Assembly (NCBI GenBank): GCA_034509755.1
Contig: CM067546.1
Location: forward strand, 13,108,970 to 13,172,969
Origin: Anisodus tanguticus
Taxonomy: Eukaryota > Streptophyta > Magnoliopsida > Solanales > Solanaceae
Direction of reading: 5' to 3'
Length of the DNA stretch: 64,000 nucleotides
The notes beneath the pieces are model-generated. The model worked only from the letters and a program-made list of their open reading frames with translations. It did not search any database and was not told the origin of the DNA. The position numbers and the translations under genes were made by a program. Shown here piece after piece: positions 9,986 to 22,430 of the stretch; the stretch's first letter is position 1; each line of letters begins with the position of its first letter.

Positions 9986-11858
9986 TGTAACACCTCATAC
10001 TTTCGGACGATGGTTTGAGCATCTATATACATGCAAATCAAGAGCTTGGTATATAAAATGATGCGGTCCCAAAATAATTTAGGACTTAATAAGTGTGACG
10101 ATGGGGATTAATAATAATAGTTGTATACCCCAAAGAGGTTATGGACTAGTGTCATATCACAAAATTATGACATTGAGTATATGAAGGTCTTATAAGTTAT
10201 TAATATTTAAGTGAATTGGGATCAAAAATTAATTGTGTGTGTAATTGATTAATTGTGGGGTTAGTGGACATAACCCATGTGTGGCGTGAATAGGGGACCA
10301 CGAGACCATTAGTGTGCATGCAAATTAGGAGTGTGGTACGTGTTAATAGATAAATATTAAGATTGAATTGTTAAAATAACTAAGCCTAAAAGATGTTTAG
10401 GTGTCATAAAGTAGTGATAATGCATGAAAGATGGGACCAAGAACGGCCACGGGTAAAGGAGGGTATATATATATTTATCCTAATCACTACTTAGAGAATT
10501 GATGAGATATAGATAGGTGTAGCATATATATATATATATATATATATGAAAGCAGTAAAAGGTTCCAATACCTTTACATTTCAAAGACATACCAAATGTC
10601 CATTTCGTTCTAGTACAAGAAAAAGAAAGGTTGCTGAAACTCCTTTCTAAATGGTTTGTGATTAATAATTGACTCACCAACATGATTTTAATTCTCCTAA
10701 CAACAACGTGATTAACTTTTAAGTGGAATCGAGGTATGTTATGGCAAATCCTTCTTTCTTTTGGCATGTTCTATGTACGAAACGTAACCGTAATATTATT
10801 CCATAAATTATTCTACTCTTAGTAGTTAAGAATGTTCATGTTATTGATTCCTATGTTAAAAACATGTCTAAATATGTTCCTAAGTCCTTATTGAGGTATA
10901 TGGAAAAGATGTTAATATTTTCAATGTTAGCCGAAGGTACAAAGGTATGTCATCCGATAAGTTTAGAATGTTACATTGTCATTTATGCATTTGCATTATA
11001 TTCATGTATTACCCTGGACCCACATGTGTTATATACACTACTATATGGTATCAATTATATATATGTAGGGGATGGGGAAAAGGAATGGCGTTATATACGC
11101 GTCACCACCTTCAACTGGTACAGACTATCACGAAAAGGAAGATGCCCAATAAGGCCAATATGATAATGATTATGCCCGCGAAGGTTGTTATGGAAAGGAA
11201 GATCCCCACAGAGGCTATTATAGAAAGGAAGATACCATTGTGAGGCCAATATTTATATGTATACCGCATTTGCATTGTGCATGACATTTAGGCATATTAT
11301 GGCCTCAGAGGTATTCACTTGCTGATCGACTATTGTTGTCGGCTATTTCGGTCGGCTGTTTCTATTTCAGTTTATTGTTATATTCCTGTTATACTATTGT
11401 TTATACCTACATACTCGGTACATCAGTCGTGCTGACGTCCCTTTGTCGGGGGACAATGCGTTTAATGCCCGCAGGTTCACGTAGGCAAGGCGACGATCCA
11501 TGTTAGTAGGTTGTTGACTCAGCGGATTTTGGAGCACTCCCCTTGTTTCAGAGTGTCGGTCTAATCTCGGTATGGTATATTTTTGCATCTACATATGGGT
11601 ATGGCAGGGCCCTGTCCTGACCTTTTGATATCACATACTCTTTAGAGGCTTGTAGACAGGTGTCATGTGTGTAGTAGTTTTGTATGGCCTTGTCGGCCTT
11701 GATATATATATAAGTTGGTCTTTCTGGTTAAGATTTTACATAATCCTTTTTTGGCTTAGTCCGTATTTAATTTTGAATAGGTGTTAACTATATGGTTAGT
11801 GGTACTCGGCATGTAAGGTCTGGGTGCCCATCGCGGCCCTTCGGTTTGGGTCATGACA
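9986..11858 (+). repeat. 5' LTR of Gypsy-2
   Basis: An LTR of 1873 bp from TGTAACACC to TCATGACA. Its start matches 17046-17283. A (TA)n run lies at about 10523-10546. The conserved hairpin is CGGTAC / GTGCTG at 11416-11434, paired only if two G-U pairs are allowed, followed by GTCCCTTTGTCGGGGGAC. Frames at 10864-11243 lie inside the LTR and are not genes. Confidence 0.9.
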
Positions 11859-11862
11859 AACT

Positions 11863-11874
11863 CGGTATCAGAGC
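11863..11874 (+). other. Primer-binding site of Gypsy-2
   Basis: CGGTATCAGAGC, one change from TGGTATCAGAGC, sits four bases after the LTR end. The 90 nt that follow (CTAGGGAGTCTACAAGCCGT and on) are shared with the Gypsy-1 and Gypsy-3 leaders. Confidence 0.85.
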
Positions 11875-11927
11875 ATGTCTGACCTAGGGAGTCTACAAGC
11901 CGTGTCTAGTAGAGTCTTGTTTATGGA

Positions 11928-11943
11928 TGTGTTGTGCACCACA
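11928..11943 (+). other. Candidate dimerisation-type stem-loop, Gypsy-2
   Basis: TGTG and CACA form a 4-bp stem around the loop TTGTGCAC, which contains the 6-nt palindrome GTGCAC. It lies 54 nt after the primer site, as in the two sister elements. The function is inferred. Confidence 0.4.
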
Positions 11944-12049
11944 CTTATAAGAAGGAGGCTACCTGACATTTAGGGATGGTTTCCATTCTTTCATCTCATA
12001 AATCATGCAGTAAAGCTGAGTTATAAGCATTTCACTTCTAATCCATCTC

Positions 12050-13390
12050 ATGTTTATGATTCCAACAATTCCTACAGTAAGGAAGAAGTTCAAGAGTATA
12101 AGGGCGTTGGATACGGCTGTAGGCAAAGGTACCAGCTGATTTCGACCCGCTAGTGAGGGCCACAGTAAGACCCATGGTGTGACTCCTTCATATGATTCCC
12201 CTAGTTCACCACCATCGGAGGAGATTAGTGGGGCTGCAATACCCCCAGTTCCTCCACTTGATACTCCAGATATAGATCATGATATGCGAAGTGTTGTACA
12301 ATTATTGACACGATTGGTGGTTGTCGGCCCAACGTCAAGTTTTCAGTCCTTCTGATAGAGCTGCTAGTGCGAGAGCTCGGGATTTCATTAATCTAGACCC
12401 TTTGATATTCACGGGATCAGACCTGAATGCGGACCCACTGAATTTTTGGATCAGATACAGCGTACCTTGCGGGTAATGGATGCTACCAATATTGAGTCGG
12501 TAAGTTTTCTCCTTATAGACTGCGGGATGTCGCGGTGACCTGGTATGAGACATGGGAGCAATCTAGGGGACCTCGTGCTCCACCAGCAAGATGGAGAGAG
12601 TTTTTAGAGGCCTTCTTACAACATTTTCTGCTAGTCGAGCTTCGACGGGCCAGGCAGGATAGATTCCTACGTCTTGAGAAAGGCAACATAAGCGTGCAAG
12701 AATATAGCTTGCAGTTTAATTGATTGGCCAGATATGCTCCTACGATTATAGCTTAGATGAGTGATCAAGTACATAGGTTTGTTACTGGGTTGTGGCCGCA
12801 CCTAGTCAATGAGTGTACTACGACTTCTCTGAATCCAAATATGGATATTGCTCGCATTCAGGCTTAAGCACAGAATTTAGAGGATCGTAAGAGGCAACAA
12901 CGGGTAGATCGAGAGCGTGATAAGGGTCAACATAAGAGGGCTCGATCCGTAGGTGACGCGAGGGATTTCAGAGTGGGCCCATACCACAACTTTATAGATG
13001 ACCATCCTACCTAACAACTAGCATATCATTATCGTTTTCAAGGTCGAGGGTTGATCGGTTTGTTCAATTGGAACCAGGTCAGAGTTCACAAGCGTCGGGG
13101 TCTTATTATAGAGGGGATTCTATTTAGATAAGGCCACCGTTGGCTCGATGCGAGCAGTGTGGTAAGGCTCATACAGGGCCGTGCCGATAGAGATCAAAGT
13201 GTGTTATTCTTGTGGTGAACCTGGTCATATTAAGAGAGAATGTCCGACAGGAGGCGAAGGTGTTAGGGCCCAGCTAGTCGAATCTGCAGCAGCTTCATCA
13301 CATTCAGTACGCTCGTCAGGGCAAGGTCAACAGACATTATTCCGTCGAGGTAGAGGTAGGGGTGGAGCAACTAATTTCGGTGGGGGCTAG
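12050..13390 (+). pseudogene. Gypsy-2 gag (capsid and nucleocapsid), broken
   Basis: An ATG at 12050 opens a frame (MFMIPTIPTVRKKF) that soon meets a stop. The gag capsid domain is visible at 12440-12890 across frames: TLRVMDATNIESV, then AVTWYETWEQ, WREFLEAFLQHFL and ISVQEYSLQF. A zinc knuckle of CX2CX4HX4C form, CYSCGEPGHIKREC, lies at about 13199-13240, with an extra CEQCGKAHTGPC just upstream, as is common in plant gypsy elements. A Gly/Arg-rich tail ends at the 13388 stop. At least four in-frame stops and one or more frameshifts make it non-functional. Its normal role is forming virus-like particles and binding element RNA. Confidence 0.8.
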
Positions 13391-13439
13391 AACCGCACTT
13401 ATGCATTGATGGGACGACAGGATTAGGAGTCCTCACCTG

Positions 13440-15290
13440 ATGTTATTACAAGTATATTATCGGTCTTTTCACATAATGTGTATGCGTTATTAGATCCAGG
13501 CTCCAATCTATCATATATCACCCTTTTTATTGCCTGTAAATTTGGTATGGAGCACCGAGTTGATAAGAGATCCATTTGTGGTATCTACACCAGTTGGTGA
13601 GTTGATAGTTGCTAAACGGATTTATCAAAATTGTGTTGTATTAAGTTGTAGCCATTAGACCCTAGCGAATTTGGTAGAACTAGAGATGGTTGATTTTGAT
13701 GTTATTATGGGCATGGATTGGCTTGCATCATGCTACGCTAATGTTGATTTCCGAACAAAGATTTTTAGATTTCAGTTCCCATGAGAGTCAGTCCTTGAAT
13801 GGAATATACGGTGATGCCAAAAGGTAGGTTTATTTCATACCTTAAGGCAAGGAAGATGATCTCCAAAGGTTGTATATACCATCTTGTTCGGTAGAGATGT
13901 CGATGCCAAACCACCTACTTCTCAATCAATTCTGGTGGTTAATAAGTTTCTTGATGTATTTCCAGATGAACTTTCAGGCCTTCCTCCTGAAAGAGAAATT
14001 GAGTTCGGTATAGATGTGTTATCAGACACTCAGCCGATATCTATTCCTCCTTACATAATGGCTCCAGCTGGATTGAAATAATTAAAGGAGCAATTAAAGG
14101 ATCTGCTTGAGAAAGGCTTTATTAGGCCCATCATATCTCCTTGGGGTGCACCGTATTGTTTGTACAGAAGAAATATGGTTCGTTACGGATGTGTATTGAC
14201 TATCGGCAACTGAACAAAGTCATTATTAAGAACAAGTACCCTCTTCCTAGAATTGATGATTTATTTGACCAGTTACAAGGTGCAAAAAAAAATTCAAAAA
14301 TCGATCTAAGGTCAGGGTGCCATCAACTAAGGGTCAATGAGAAGGACATTCTGAAAATGACTTTCAGGACAAGGTATGGGCACTTCGAGTTTTTTACTAA
14401 TGTCATTTGGACTCACAAATGCACCGAGCATCATTTATGGACCTAATGAACAACGTGTTTTGCCTATTTCTTGATATATTTGTGATAGTATTTATAGATG
14501 ATATTCGGTTTACTCTCACTCAGAGGCTGAGCATGTGGATCATTTGTGGATAGTACTACAGACACTCCGGGATCATAAGTTGTATGCTAAGCTCTCCAAG
14601 TTTGAGTTTTGGTTGAATTCATTGGCTTTCCTTGGTCATATAGTGTCAGACGAGGGTATAAGAGTTGACACTCAAAAGATTGAAGAGGTGAAGAATTGGC
14701 CGAGGCCTATGACTCCATCAGAAGTTCGAAGCTTTTTGGGCTTAGCCGGCTATTATATGAGGTTTGTAGAAGGGTTTTCTACCATATCAGCACCGTTAAT
14801 AAAGTTGACCCAAAAGGCCATAAAATTCCGTGGTCCGATGCTTGTGAGCATAGTTTCCAAGAATTAAAGGATATACTAACATCGGCACCAATCATTACTC
14901 TTCCAGAGGGTCCATAAAGCTATGTTCTGTAGTGTGATACCTCGGGAGCAGGTTTAGGATGTGTGCTAATGCAGCATGGTAAGGTGATTGCCTATGCTTC
15001 AAGGCAATTGAGGAAACATGAGAAAAACTATCTGACACACAATTTGGAGTTGGTCGCAGTGGTCTATGCACTGAAGATTTGGCAGCATTACTTGTATGGT
15101 GTTCATGTAGACATTTTCACGGATCATAAAAGTCTTCAATAGTATGCAATACATATTCAAACAGAAGGAGTTGAGTCTGAGGTAGAGGAGGTGGCTTGAA
15201 TTATTGAAGGATTATGATGTGGACATCTTATATCATCCCGGTAAAGCTAATGTTGTAGCAGACACGTTCAGTCGTAAGTCGATGGTTACT
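13440..15290 (+). pseudogene. Gypsy-2 protease, RT and RNase H, broken
   Basis: The protease is marked by YALLDPGSNLSYIT near 13480, where DPGS is the plant gypsy form of the catalytic triad, and by VIMGMDWL near 13705. RT begins near 14080 ([17 protein letters not shown]) and continues as [36 protein letters not shown] and TRYGHFEF. The catalytic VFIDDI lies near 14490. The RT connection reads [20 protein letters not shown] near 14720. RNase H has [14 protein letters not shown] near 14936, a LELV glutamate region near 15046 and FTDHKSLQ near 15116, after which a stop occurs. Frame changes near 14140, 14450, 14690-14840 and 14918 break the polyprotein. Confidence 0.85.
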
Positions 15291-16867
15291 CGATTCCGGT
15301 ACAGATCGAGAGGAAGGGATTAGTAAGAGAGCTCCATCAGTTAGCTAATTTGGGAGTCCGACTAATGGATTCGGAGGATATTGGTTTTGTAATTCAGAAT
15401 ATGTCAGAATCGTCCCTCATATCAGAAATTAAGGAACGACAGTGGCAAGACCCCAGTTTGAAAAAGATAAGAGAGGGCATTCAACAAAAGAAGACCACAA
15501 CCTTTGAGATTGACGAGTATGGGATTCTCAAGCACCAGGGTCGTCTATGTGTTCCAAATGTAGTTGGATTACGAGATAGAATTATGACGGAAGTCTATTG
15601 CTCACGATATTCCATTCACCCTGGATCTACTAATATGTATCATGATCTCAAGGGTATTTATTGGTGGAACGACATGAAGAGGAGCATTGCGGAATTTGTA
15701 GCTCAGTGTCCTAATTGTCAGCAAGTAAAAATAGAGCACCAAAACCCCAGTGGTTTGACTCAGAACATTGAGATTCCAATATGGAAATGGGAAATGATTA
15801 ATATGGACTTCATTACGGGTTTACCTCATTCTTATCGTAAGTTTGATTCTATTTGGGTGATTGTTGACAGACTTACCAAATTAGCTCATTTCTTGCCAGT
15901 CAAAACTACCTACACAACTGAGGACTACGCGAAATTGTACGTTAAGGAGATTGTTCGCCTTCATGGTGTACCTATTTCTACTATATCTGACCGAGGTGCT
16001 CAGTTTACAACTAACTTCTAGGAGGTTATTTCAAAAAGGTTTAGGCACCCAAGTTAATCTTAGCACAACTTTCCACCCTCAAACAGATGGGCAGGCCGAG
16101 CGTACGATTCAGACACTCGAGGACATGCTACGAGCTTGTGTATTGGACTTTAAGGGAAGTTGGGATGATCATTTACCACTTATTGAGTTTGCGTACAATA
16201 ACAATTATCATGCTAGCATTAAAATGGCTCCATACGAGGCTTTGTACGGACGGAGATGTAGATCTCTTATTGGATGGTTCGAGGTAGGCGAATCGAGTTA
16301 TTTGGGCCTGACTTAGTACACCAAGCCATAGAGAAGGTGAAGCTTATCCAAGAACGGCTGTTAACCGCCCAGAGTCGTCAGAAGTCGCATTTAGATGTGC
16401 GATGGCGAGACTTAGAGTTTCAGGTAGATGATTGGGTCTTCTTGAAAATTTCTCCTATGAAGGGCATAATGAGATTCGAAAGAAGGGAAAGCTCAACCCA
16501 AGGTATATTGGGCCATATCGCATAACTCGACGAATTGGTCAAGTAGCTTATGAATTGGACTTCCTTCGGAGTTGGAGTTTATTCATCCGGTTTTCCATAT
16601 TTCTATGTTGAGAGCATGTGTTGGAAATCTTTCCCGGATTGTACCAATTGATGACATGGAGATTACAGAGGATTTATCATATGAAGAGGTTCCTATTGCC
16701 ATCTTAGATCGACAAGTCCGCAAGTTGAGGACTAAAGAAGTAGCCTCCGTGAAAGTTATGTGGCGGAATAAGAACGTTGAATAAATGACATGGGTGGCGG
16801 AAGAAGAGATGATGCATAAATATCCATACCTATTTCAAACCAACACCGAGGTTCCAAGAGAAGCATA
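15291..16867 (+). pseudogene. Gypsy-2 integrase with chromodomain-like tail, broken
   Basis: A long frame at 15350-16021 carries the zinc-binding region (YSIHPGSTNMYHDL and CPNCQQVK) and the start of the catalytic core (NMDFITGLP, SDRG). A stop at 16019 and a frame change follow, then [19 protein letters not shown] with the core glutamate. All three D, D, E residues survive but in two frames. The next frame gives DWVFLKISPMKG near 16426, and the next gives FIHPVFHISMLRACVG, IPIDDMEITEDLSYEEVP and LRTKEVASVKVMWRNKNVE, ended by a stop at 16783. The tail (MTWVAEEEM) reaches the natural stop near 16867. The chromodomain-like end is thought to target integration to heterochromatin. Confidence 0.85.
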
Positions 16868-17045
16868 AGGTAAGTTATAAATCCTAATATTCTAATTAAT
16901 GCTTAAGGACCATGTGAGGTCTGATGCAATGATATATATTACCTTGTATAGCCCGTGAAAAAGTAGTTGTATTTTATAGCTACGTGACGGGGATTAGATA
17001 TATCACCCCAACATTCGAGGACGAATGTTTTTAAGGGGAAAAGGA

Positions 17046-17283
17046 TATAACACCCCGTACTTTCAGACGATGGTTTGAGCATCTATATACATGCAAATCA
17101 AGAGCTTGGTATATAAAAGGATGCGGTCCCGAAATAATTTAGGACTTAATAAGTGTGACGATGGGATTAATAATAATAGTTGTATATCCCCAAAGAGGTT
17201 ATGGACTAGTGTCATATCACAAAATTATGACATTGAGTATATGAAGGTCTTATAAGTTATTAAGATTTAAGTGAATTGGGAGT
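17046..17283 (+). repeat. 3' LTR of Gypsy-2, truncated
   Basis: It starts TATAACACC (TGTAACACC with one change) after the purine tract TTAAGGGGAAAAGGA at 17031-17045. It matches the first 238 bp of the 5' LTR and then stops abruptly within AAGTGAATTGGGA. The rest of the LTR is missing, so a deletion joined it to unrelated DNA. Confidence 0.85.
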
Positions 17284-18421
17284 TCATGGAGTTCTATCAT
17301 ATTTATGTATTGTGGGTGAGTTGAGAATCATGAAAACTCCAGTCATAAGGTATGGTTCTTCGATACTAAGTTGATGACTTGGTTAGAATTCAGCTTTTGG
17401 AGTCGAGGGTGACGACACATGATTGATTATTCATGATAAAATAGGTGGAAGAGGTCACTGCGGGCTTATGAAAAGCCTACTATTTGTTTTTTGTATCAGT
17501 TCGGGTGATTATCGATGATTTAGGAATTTGAGCATTTTATTTCCAGTCAGAATTTTTCAATTAGGGTTGGGTGGCCTATGTTTATATCTCTAGGAGGACT
17601 CATGGTTATTCTAGTAAACCACCGCCAAGGACTTATTGGATTTCTATTTGAAATAGAGGTATGATAGTATTACCGGTTCTCATTGAAGTTGACAAGTGGA
17701 CTTGATAATATTTTTTTACTGATGGCAACTATTTGGACAGTTCTAAGGAGTTATGTCAGTACTTGATGATTTATTGAGGAGGTGCAAATGGTTATGGAGA
17801 GTCTTTGAGTTGATCAGTTGATTTTTACATGCTTTGCACGACAAGGTAAATATTTGGGGTGAGGTGCATAGTATGATTGTTTGAACATTGAAAGGAAGTG
17901 GGTGATGGGTTTGACTCAGTAGCTTCAGCTAGATGAAACGAAACTAATAATATTGGAAGTAGCATAATCGGCTTTGAATAAGATCAATTTTTGAATGGAA
18001 TTGCTTAATGTTTTCTCAGATAAAGAAAGAATTATTTTCTGGCGGAAAAAAGTCATAATTTGGGCTTGTGGCGTATGTCTATGTATTTTTAAGAAATCTT
18101 GGTGTGAAGGATGGCCTTGGAAGGTGTGCAAGAAGGATTAGTAGAAATAGGATATTTTATTAGTATAGGGTGGACTATGGGTTGTGGATACAACTAAGGG
18201 ATTGTGGTGTTTAAGGAGATATTTGTGGAATCAATCGAACACATATAGAGGTGTGGCTATAATCAAATTAGGGAATTCGCGCGGAGTCATTTCTTATATT
18301 TGAGGATCAGCTATGAAAGAAATTTTGGGTATGAGGAAATGGGAAAATTGGGTCCCTAAGCTAAGTTAAAGGTAGTCTTAATTGAAAAAGTGAACAAGCG
18401 ATGCTATCGATATATTTCTTG
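17284..18421 (+). other. Unclassified, probable degenerate element interior
   Basis: This gene-free 1.1 kb is G/A-rich like gypsy interiors and directly precedes an LTR-like start at 18422. No domain motif is readable in any frame and no purine tract precedes the LTR-like start. It may be the decayed 3' interior of the element whose LTR follows, but that is inference. Confidence 0.35.
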
Positions 18422-19393
18422 TGTGACACCTCATAGTTTTGCTTTAAGTCATATTGTCTATTAACTCAAGTGTTTTGAGGAGATCGAGGTCTTATGAAAG
18501 GATAATGATGGTTTAATACTAGGTTCATAGAGGTATCGGGAAGCATGGAAGTTAAACGAATCAAAGAGGATATGTTGCGCCAAATTTTGATGAAGTTTCA
18601 ACAATATGGTGAGATGTACGGACTGTACATTGAGGTACGACCCATAGAATCGTTCTTGTGAGACCATATCAAGCTTGGGAAAATTATTAAAATCAACTTA
18701 ATTGTTGGATATATCTCGACAAAAACAACTCCTAAAGGTGCCCTAGCATATTTCAAAGGACCAAGAACAAATTCAAAGGGAAACTAACTAAATCCAACCT
18801 CAAGAATTGGTTCAAGTGAAGAAAAGAAGTCTCTTTTATGTTGTTATGGTGTTGTGGGTTGTTGTGAGCTGATCCAGGTTTGGATTCTCAGTTGAAGTTG
18901 TTGTATAAAGTGAGTAAAGTATTCGCTTAATTGTGCTTAGATAAAATCTTGTATTGATGAAGTTGAAAAACTGAAGAACCTCAAGATGAACATTAGATAG
19001 TCGCTTGGAAAATGTAGTCTTGTGGTATGTGATTGTTGGGTTGTTTTGACTCTTTTATTAAGGTATTTCATGGCTGGAAATTGTGAGTCATAATTGTGTA
19101 TGATGTGGGTTATGGTGTAAGCAAAGAATAATAGCTAGTAGTATTGCATAGATGTGTGGGATTTTCATTAAAGAGTAAGATGAAACTTTATGTACATTAA
19201 GTATTCGATGAAATGCCTAAATGAGTTTCCTTATGAATTATGGATTTGTCGTTGATTCCAATCATTCGTATATTATGGATAACCATTCATTGAACATACG
19301 AAGGCTTGTGGAATCCATATAGCTAAGGCGTCAAGGTATGTAAGGCTTATCCTTCTTTTCTATCGGCACAACTTCTAAAAACTCAGGCATCCT
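18422..19393 (+). repeat. LTR fragment related to the Gypsy-4 LTR
   Basis: It opens TGTGACACCTCATAG and shares blocks with 58886-59860, such as AAAGGATAATGATGG and AGTTAAACGAATCAAAGAGG, and TAAGGTATGTAAGGCTTA near its right end. It ends at the Copia-A coding remnant near 19394, so roughly the first 45 percent of an LTR remains. Boundaries are approximate. Confidence 0.5.
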
Positions 19394-20110
19394 TGAAAAT
19401 ATTTGGAGGTGAATAGAGTTATAGAGAAAATGAATGAGGAAGAGGTCGTGCAACCCGTGGAAGAGGAAGAAGCATTAGCAACAACTTCAACAATGAATAG
19501 AAAGCCAACAATCATATAGAGGTCGTGGTCGTGGACAAAGAGGAGGAAGTGGACGTGGCTCTTCGAAATGTCATAGTAATGTTGAAGAGAAAGCTAACCT
19601 TGTTGACGAAATGAAAGAAGAAGATGAGTCAACATTGTTAATGGCACTCAAAGAAGAAGATTAGGATGATTGTAGTTCGTAGTATCTTGATAATGGAGCA
19701 AGCAACCATATGTGTGGATACAAAGACAAATTTATGAAACTCACTACGAAGGTGACAAGCAACGTGTCCTTTGTGGAGATACTTCAAAGGTACAAATCGA
19801 AGGAAAAGGTATAATTTAATCTCATCTAAAGATGGTAACCACAAGTTGATTAAACAAGATTATTATGTGCCAAAATTAAAAAATAATATTGTGAGTTTGG
19901 GCCAACTTCTTAAAAAAGGATATGATATTCATATGAAAAATATGCATCTTTGGCTTAGAGATTCTCAGTGGAAAATTAATTGCTAAAGTGCACATGAAAA
20001 ATAATAGGTTGTTCCCTTTGAATCTTAAGACCAGTGATGCAAAGTATTTGAATGCTAATTTACAAGATGAATCATGGCGTTGGCACATGCGATTTGGGCA
20101 TTTGAAATTT
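19394..20110 (+). pseudogene. Copia-A gag end, protease and pre-integrase
   Basis: Near 19440 the sequence reads a Gly/Arg-rich segment (EEVVQPVEEE-like, then YRGRGRGQRGGSGRG), typical of copia gag ends. No CCHC knuckle is kept. The protease site reads YLDNGASNHMCG near 19681, with the copia D-N-G-A active site. VSLGQLLKKGYDIHMKN near 19892 and WRWHMRFGHL near 20071 are the linker and the start of the pre-integrase domain. Stops interrupt it at several points. It ends at the Gypsy-3 insertion. Confidence 0.75.
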
Positions 20111-22345
20111 TGTTACACCCCATACTTTGTACGTCATTTCCGTTGTAGGTTAACTAATGTAAGGATGGTGAGGATAAGATACCTCCTCAAGGTTAATAAA
20201 GGTTTTAATAGATGTTATGTAAAATTTGTAAGAGTTCGGGGTTAAATCGAATCGAAGAAATTAAGTTCGTCGAAATTCGGAGAAAATTTGGCAGAATTCT
20301 GGACAGATTTTTGTCCCAACTTGTCGGAGTTATATATACGAGTGTATAATGAATTATATGATGTATAATATATGTAACCTCTAGTTCAATGAGCCTAGTT
20401 TCCAACTCAACAAACCTTTCATTAATCAGAGCTCCATATAAGACATTATGTACGTTTGAAGAATGTCCTGCAGAACTGACCGTCAAACATTCAATGGATG
20501 AACAGTACCACTATCAAAGTGAGGCGGTGACAACTTTTAAGTACGAAAGTCTCAATTTTTTCATTCATTTCTCACTTACAAAGACCCTAGGTAGCTCCAA
20601 ATTCTCTCTCAAAGTTCACCCATGGTTTCTTAACCATCCAATCCAAGTTTTGGAAATAATTAACACAAAAATTTCACCATTGAATTCGTGGGTTAGTCTT
20701 CTTCTTCTTCTACCTCTTGCTGTTGAGTTGGAGACTTGATTGATGAAGTTTTTTAGTGTGATAAAGAGCTGGATTTTGGTATTTGAGGTAAGTTCTACCT
20801 TTTCCTTCATGTGTATGAACTTATACAAGTTATGGGTATGTTATTGAGAAGACCTAACAAGGCATTGATTAGAAATTGTAGAGTTGTGTTGTGTGGGCTG
20901 ATTTTTATGAAATTTAAGCTATTAAATGAAGTTGTAAATACATAGATAGAATCAGGGTGATGAGTAGAGGTGATGATGAAGGTTGTTGTGCTAAGATACA
21001 TTGAATTTGAATCATGAATGACCCTATGAAGTTGCGTACATAAGTTGTTCGATAAAAATCCTAAATGAACTTTCCTATAGGATATGAGTTTGATATTGAT
21101 ATCAAACCATTGTATGATATAGATAATTATCATAGGATGTGCGAGGACTCATGGGACGCTTGTAGCTTCGTAAATAAGGTATGTAAGGCTAATTTCCTTT
21201 CTTTGGCATGAATTAACATAAGTACATCCCTAAATAGATTTCCTTACAAGGAAGCCTAAGATTGTTGTACTTCTTTTTGTTCGAGTTATTCACATCTCTA
21301 GCAAATTCATTAATTATCATATTCTCCATATTCACCATATCTATTGGTGACTAGTTAGGGTTGAAGAACGTAGCGACAATAATGATAGTCGGAGGGTAAT
21401 GACAATAGATCACTCCGACTCTAATCTTGATATTGGTATCTTGAGGTCTTGCATTGCACATATATATATGTAGATATTTTCTTATCGAGCCGCGCTAGAG
21501 TCGGCCGAGTATGATACCTATTTGTGCATATCACTATATTTGGTTTTGATATTATCGAGTCCCACATATGGGCTGGTAAGACCGAGTCCTCGTCGAGGCT
21601 AGTACGATTTGACATGATCTGATTTTCCCCACAGAGAGGCTGGATATTATATTATATGGCTTCATAAATTGACCCGATTTGACTCACATGCATATATTCA
21701 TTATTATATCAGTTGTGCTTCTTTTGTGGCCTTTTTATGAGTTTCAGGTTGATTTATTACTTCTTTTATTTAGATGTTTACCTGTCTTACATATTCAGTA
21801 CATTTTTCGTATTGATGTCCCTTTTGTCGGGAGACACTGTGTTTAATGCCCGCAGGTATAGATAGACCATTGGACAAGCCTCCTCAGTAGGATTACTATT
21901 CATTATTGGGTTGGAGCACTCTCCTTTCTTCTTGTGTTTTTGTCTGAGTCTGGGTATGCATTTATATATACTTATTATTGGTACGGTGGGGCCTTGTCCG
22001 GACCTAGTTGTTGTTATATGACTCTTAGAGGGTTATGACTAGTGGGTCATGTATTGTCATTTGGTATGTCCTGGTCGACCTTCTTGTTAGTCTGATTGCT
22101 CTATTATTTTGGCTTTGCAGGCCTTCTGAGGTTATTTGTGGCCTTGTCGGCCTTACGAGATATGTACATAGGTTGATTTTACAATCACTTTTTCAGGTTA
22201 CTATTTCTAGTTTCTCTTATGATTGTCGTTCTTAGGCCTTGTTGGCCCAGACAATTATATGTTCACACTATGATATACAGGTGGTACGCTTGAGCCATTT
22301 AGGCACGGGGTGTCGCCCCCACACCCCCAAAGATTAGGTGTGACA
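20111..22345 (+). repeat. 5' LTR of Gypsy-3
   Basis: It runs from TGTTACACCCCATAC to AGGTGTGACA, 2235 bp, and matches 27095-29382 along its length. The conserved hairpin CAGTAC / GTATTG is at 21796-21814, followed by GATGTCCCTTTTGTCGG. Frames within it (20205-22235) are LTR artefacts. Confidence 0.9.
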
Positions 22346-22349
22346 AAGT

Positions 22350-22361
22350 TAGTATCAGAGC
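22350..22361 (+). other. Primer-binding site of Gypsy-3
   Basis: TAGTATCAGAGC, one change from the Met-tRNA primer site, four bases after the LTR. Confidence 0.8.
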
Positions 22362-22414
22362 ATGTCTATCCTAGGGAGTCTACAAGTCGTGTCTAGTAGA
22401 GTCTTGTTTATTGG

Positions 22415-22430
22415 TGTGTTGTACACCACA
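22415..22430 (+). other. Candidate dimerisation-type stem-loop, Gypsy-3
   Basis: TGTG / CACA closes the loop TTGTACAC, which contains the palindrome TGTACA, 54 nt after the primer site. It is the third member of the series at 4563 and 11928. Function is inferred. Confidence 0.4.

Larger units (their letters stand above)
9986..17283 (+). mobile_element. Gypsy-2: chromodomain Ty3/gypsy retrotransposon
   Basis: Order is 5' LTR (9986-11858), primer site, gag, protease, RT, RNase H, integrase, chromodomain-like tail, purine tract and a 3' LTR cut after 238 bp. Integrase after RNase H is Ty3/gypsy order, and the C-terminal motif with LRTKEVASVKVMW followed by MTWVAEEEM is that of plant chromoviruses. 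Long LTRs and this tail suggest the Tekay/Del group, from family knowledge. It carries several stops and frameshifts but is the best preserved gypsy copy here. It is inserted in the 3' LTR of Gypsy-1. Confidence 0.9.

Noticed and set aside
19394..20110. Host gene with an aspartic-protease-like motif (YLDNGASNH)
   Set aside because: The context (Gly/Arg-rich gag end, pre-integrase linker, continuation at 29383) shows that it is copia protease.
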